64,000 bases of DNA from Sphingobacteriaceae bacterium (GTDB lineage: Bacteria > Bacteroidota > Bacteroidia > B-17B0 > Aurantibacillaceae). Of the stretch, positions 62,283 through 64,000 are shown in pieces. The DNA lies in assembly GCA_016705695.1 (NCBI GenBank), contig JADJLA010000003.1, positions 248,001-312,000 of the forward strand, read 5' to 3'. Made by a program: the position numbers and the translations under genes. Positions within the stretch are counted from its first letter, which is position 1; each line of letters begins with the position of its first letter. The notes beneath the pieces are model-generated. The model was given only the letters and a program-made list of their open reading frames with translations. It had not been told where the DNA came from and made no database searches.

Positions 62283-64000
62283 ATGAATATGCGGTATTTT
62301 TACCTTTTACTTTTAAGTTGCCTTTCTCTTTTCAAACTGGATGCTCAGATCGATACTAGTTTCTGGTTTGTTGCACCCAAAGTGCCGGCTGTTATTGGAA
62401 CTAGTTCTATTGGACTTCAGATCGGTTCTTATACCCAAGCGGTTACCGTTAGGGTAAGACAGCCCGCCAACGCAGGTGGTGTGAACCTGGTGTTTAACTT
62501 AGCTGCGAATACATCCACTGTGGTTAATTTAACTCCATCTTTAGCAGCGGTTATGAGTGTTTTAGCTAATGCCGCGGATACTAAGGGATTGTACATAAGC
62601 TCTACCGGTTCAGTTTCAGCCAATTTTATTATGGAGTCGGCTGTAAGCAAGGAAAATATAAGTATTAAGGGAAGAAATGGAATTGGAGATGATTTTTTCG
62701 CACCATTCACGAGTTCAATAAACACACTTTACAATGGATTAGCAGGTAATTCTGCGTTCGATATTGTTGCAACAGAACCTGGGTTAACTACTTTGTTGAT
62801 TACCCCTAAAGGAAACCTTATTGGCCCAAGACCAAAAAACAATACGTTCATTACTACATTAAATCAAGGAGAAACTTTTTCATGTCAAGAAGATCTTTTC
62901 ACCAGAAATCCGGTTTCATCTGTTACACGCGATTTTGATGGCGATGGATTTTTAGATATAGCTATGGTGGATCAGAAATTCAACTCTGTAATGATGTTGA
63001 AAGGAAATGGAACCGGAGCTTTTACAGAGAATGGAGTTCATATTGTTGGATCAACACCAACACACATCATAGCTGCAGACGTAAACAACGATTCAAATCT
63101 TGACCTTATTGTAACTAATAGTGGCTCTGATAATGTGGCTATTCTCATTGGTAATGGCGCTGGATCATTTGCGCCGGCAACATTTTTTAGTACGGGAGGT
63201 GGGCAAGCGCCTACATCAGTTGCCTGTGATGACATCAACAATGATGGAAATAGGGATATTGTAATAACTCATAGTCTTTCATCAGGTTTTGCGTTAATGC
63301 ACGGAAATGGTGCGGGATCTTTTACCTTCAACAGTACGTATGCAACCCCAATAGTACCTATAGATATTAAGATATCTGACTTTACAAATGATGGTAACAA
63401 GGATGTTGTAATTACAAATCATAACTCCAATAGCATTTCCGTATTTTTGGGCGTTGCTACCGGTACATTCAATCCGGCTCCAACCAATTACGCATGTGCA
63501 ACAAATCCATACCGATTAGAAGTTGTGGATCTTAACGCTGATGGGTTTGAAGATGTTGTTGTTACAAACAGAGGCTCAGCTAACGTTCGTGTATTTTTAA
63601 GTAATGCTGTTGGAACTTTCACGGGAATTACGGCATATGCTGTTGGAACTAATCCTGAATCAGTGGTTACGGCTTTAGTAGATGGCGACGCTTTTCTTGA
63701 TCTAGTTGTTTCAAATGCAGGTTCAAATAATGTTTCTGTTCTTTTTGGAGCTGCCGCAGGTGCTTTTGGCGCCGCATTCAGTGGTAACGCTGTTGGAACA
63801 ACGCCTCGTTATGTTGTAGCCGGAAATTTTAATGGAGATGCTTTCGTTGATTTTTGTACGCCTAATTTTAATTCAAATAACTATTCAATTTTAACCGGAA
63901 ATGGCACAAACGCTTTTGCCCCAATAAATACAGTTTTACTCGGTACTGTAAATTATCCAGCAACAGAATTATCAGGTTCGATTATTTCATCCGATAAAAA
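62283..64000 (+). CDS. FG-GAP/VCBS repeat surface protein, partial (runs off right edge)
   Basis: The ORF is open from ATG at 62283 (or 62289) to the window end, about 572 codons. Signal FYLLLLSCLSLFKLDAQ. The head (TSFWFVAPKVPAVIGTS) resembles an IgGFc-binding-protein N-terminal-like domain. Then FG-GAP-type repeats with calcium loops such as DFDGDGFLDIAMVD, DVNNDSNLDLIVTNSG and DINNDGNRDIVITHS, at spacing of about 45-60 residues, form a propeller. A C-terminal T9SS domain is expected beyond the edge. Adhesion is likely. TATTTTTG about 70 bp upstream could be the -7 box. Confidence 0.83.
   Translation, partial: MNMRYFYLLLLSCLSLFKLDAQIDTSFWFVAPKVPAVIGTSSIGLQIGSYTQAVTVRVRQPANAGGVNLVFNLAANTSTVVNLTPSLAAVMSVLANAADTKGLYISSTGSVSANFIMESAVSKENISIKGRNGIGDDFFAPFTSSINTLYNGLAGNSAFDIVATEPGLTTLLITPKGNLIGPRPKNNTFITTLNQGETFSCQEDLFTRNPVSSVTRDFDGDGFLDIAMVDQKFNSVMMLKGNGTGAFTENGVHIVGSTPTHIIAADVNNDSNLDLIVTNSGSDNVAILIGNGAGSFAPATFFSTGGGQAPTSVACDDINNDGNRDIVITHSLSSGFALMHGNGAGSFTFNSTYATPIVPIDIKISDFTNDGNKDVVITNHNSNSISVFLGVATGTFNPAPTNYACATNPYRLEVVDLNADGFEDVVVTNRGSANVRVFLSNAVGTFTGITAYAVGTNPESVVTALVDGDAFLDLVVSNAGSNNVSVLFGAAAGAFGAAFSGNAVGTTPRYVVAGNFNGDAFVDFCTPNFNSNNYSILTGNGTNAFAPINTVLLGTVNYPATELSGSIISSDK

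Noticed and set aside
1..64000. Prophage, insertion sequence or CRISPR-Cas content
   Set aside because: No transposase, integrase, phage structural, Cas gene or regular repeat-spacer array was found.

Overview
The window comes from a low-GC member of the Bacteroidota. Supporting this are many secreted proteins ending in type IX secretion (T9SS) sorting domains of type A or type B, a PorP/SprF protein, TAnnTTTG-type promoters, start regions that are A-rich and lack Shine-Dalgarno sequences, a large-form IspG, a fused DAHP synthase/chorismate mutase and a DUF2723 membrane protein. Genus cannot be told from the sequence alone. No prophage, insertion sequence or CRISPR array was seen.

Layout. 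1-2924 (minus strand): his operon hisG-hisD-hisC, hisC running off the left edge, preceded by a 16-residue leader peptide with three consecutive His codons and a terminator hairpin, i.e. a classical attenuator, behind a near-leaderless promoter. 2928-5420: SGNH hydrolase and a T9SS cargo protein. 5423-8408 (minus): methionine branch operon: promoter, SAM-I riboswitch, a 40-codon peptide ending W-C5-M-C, an orphan 74-aa protein, metX, hom. This riboswitch plus poly-cysteine leader is the most interesting regulatory arrangement here. 8531-11350: small secreted DUF4412-like proteins and lipoproteins. 11375-17109: cyclophilin, a Cys/Lys-rich microprotein, DAHP synthase/chorismate mutase, a PorP/SprF plus T9SS type-B pair, and ispG. 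17159-24971 (minus): a glycan and sulfur cluster (FucP-like transporter, two YeeE/YedE halves, glycosylasparaginase, CutC, GH92 mannosidase, lipoprotein). 25106-27959: methyltransferase, secreted protein, sigma-70-like factor with a membrane partner.

28310-31934: class I ribonucleotide reductase nrdB-nrdA with a strongly structured intergenic RNA candidate and a broken nrdA frame. 32279-38833: three tandem paralogous T9SS proteins with a TonB-like protein between the first two. 38976-51985: a propeller/SpoIIE phosphatase sensor, large T9SS type-B and type-A proteins and a zinc metallopeptidase. 52074-57222: small envelope proteins, PhnA-like protein, polysaccharide deacetylase, DUF2723 protein. 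57298-57609: tRNA-Gln followed by nested hairpins. 57649-62162: YdeI-like protein, a LiaF-like/DUF4288/LytS-LytTR operon and a DUF58 protein. 62283-64000: an FG-GAP repeat protein cut by the right edge.

Five genes (GH92, YeeE-like, nrdA, a T9SS protein and the metallopeptidase, which is hit twice) are interrupted by small indels, mostly one missing base in or beside a homopolymer. The reading frames continue homologously on both sides, so base-calling errors are as likely as true mutations. Two copies of a palindromic repeat of about 120 bp and a perfect 32-bp palindrome encoding both C-termini of a convergent gene pair are further features of note.
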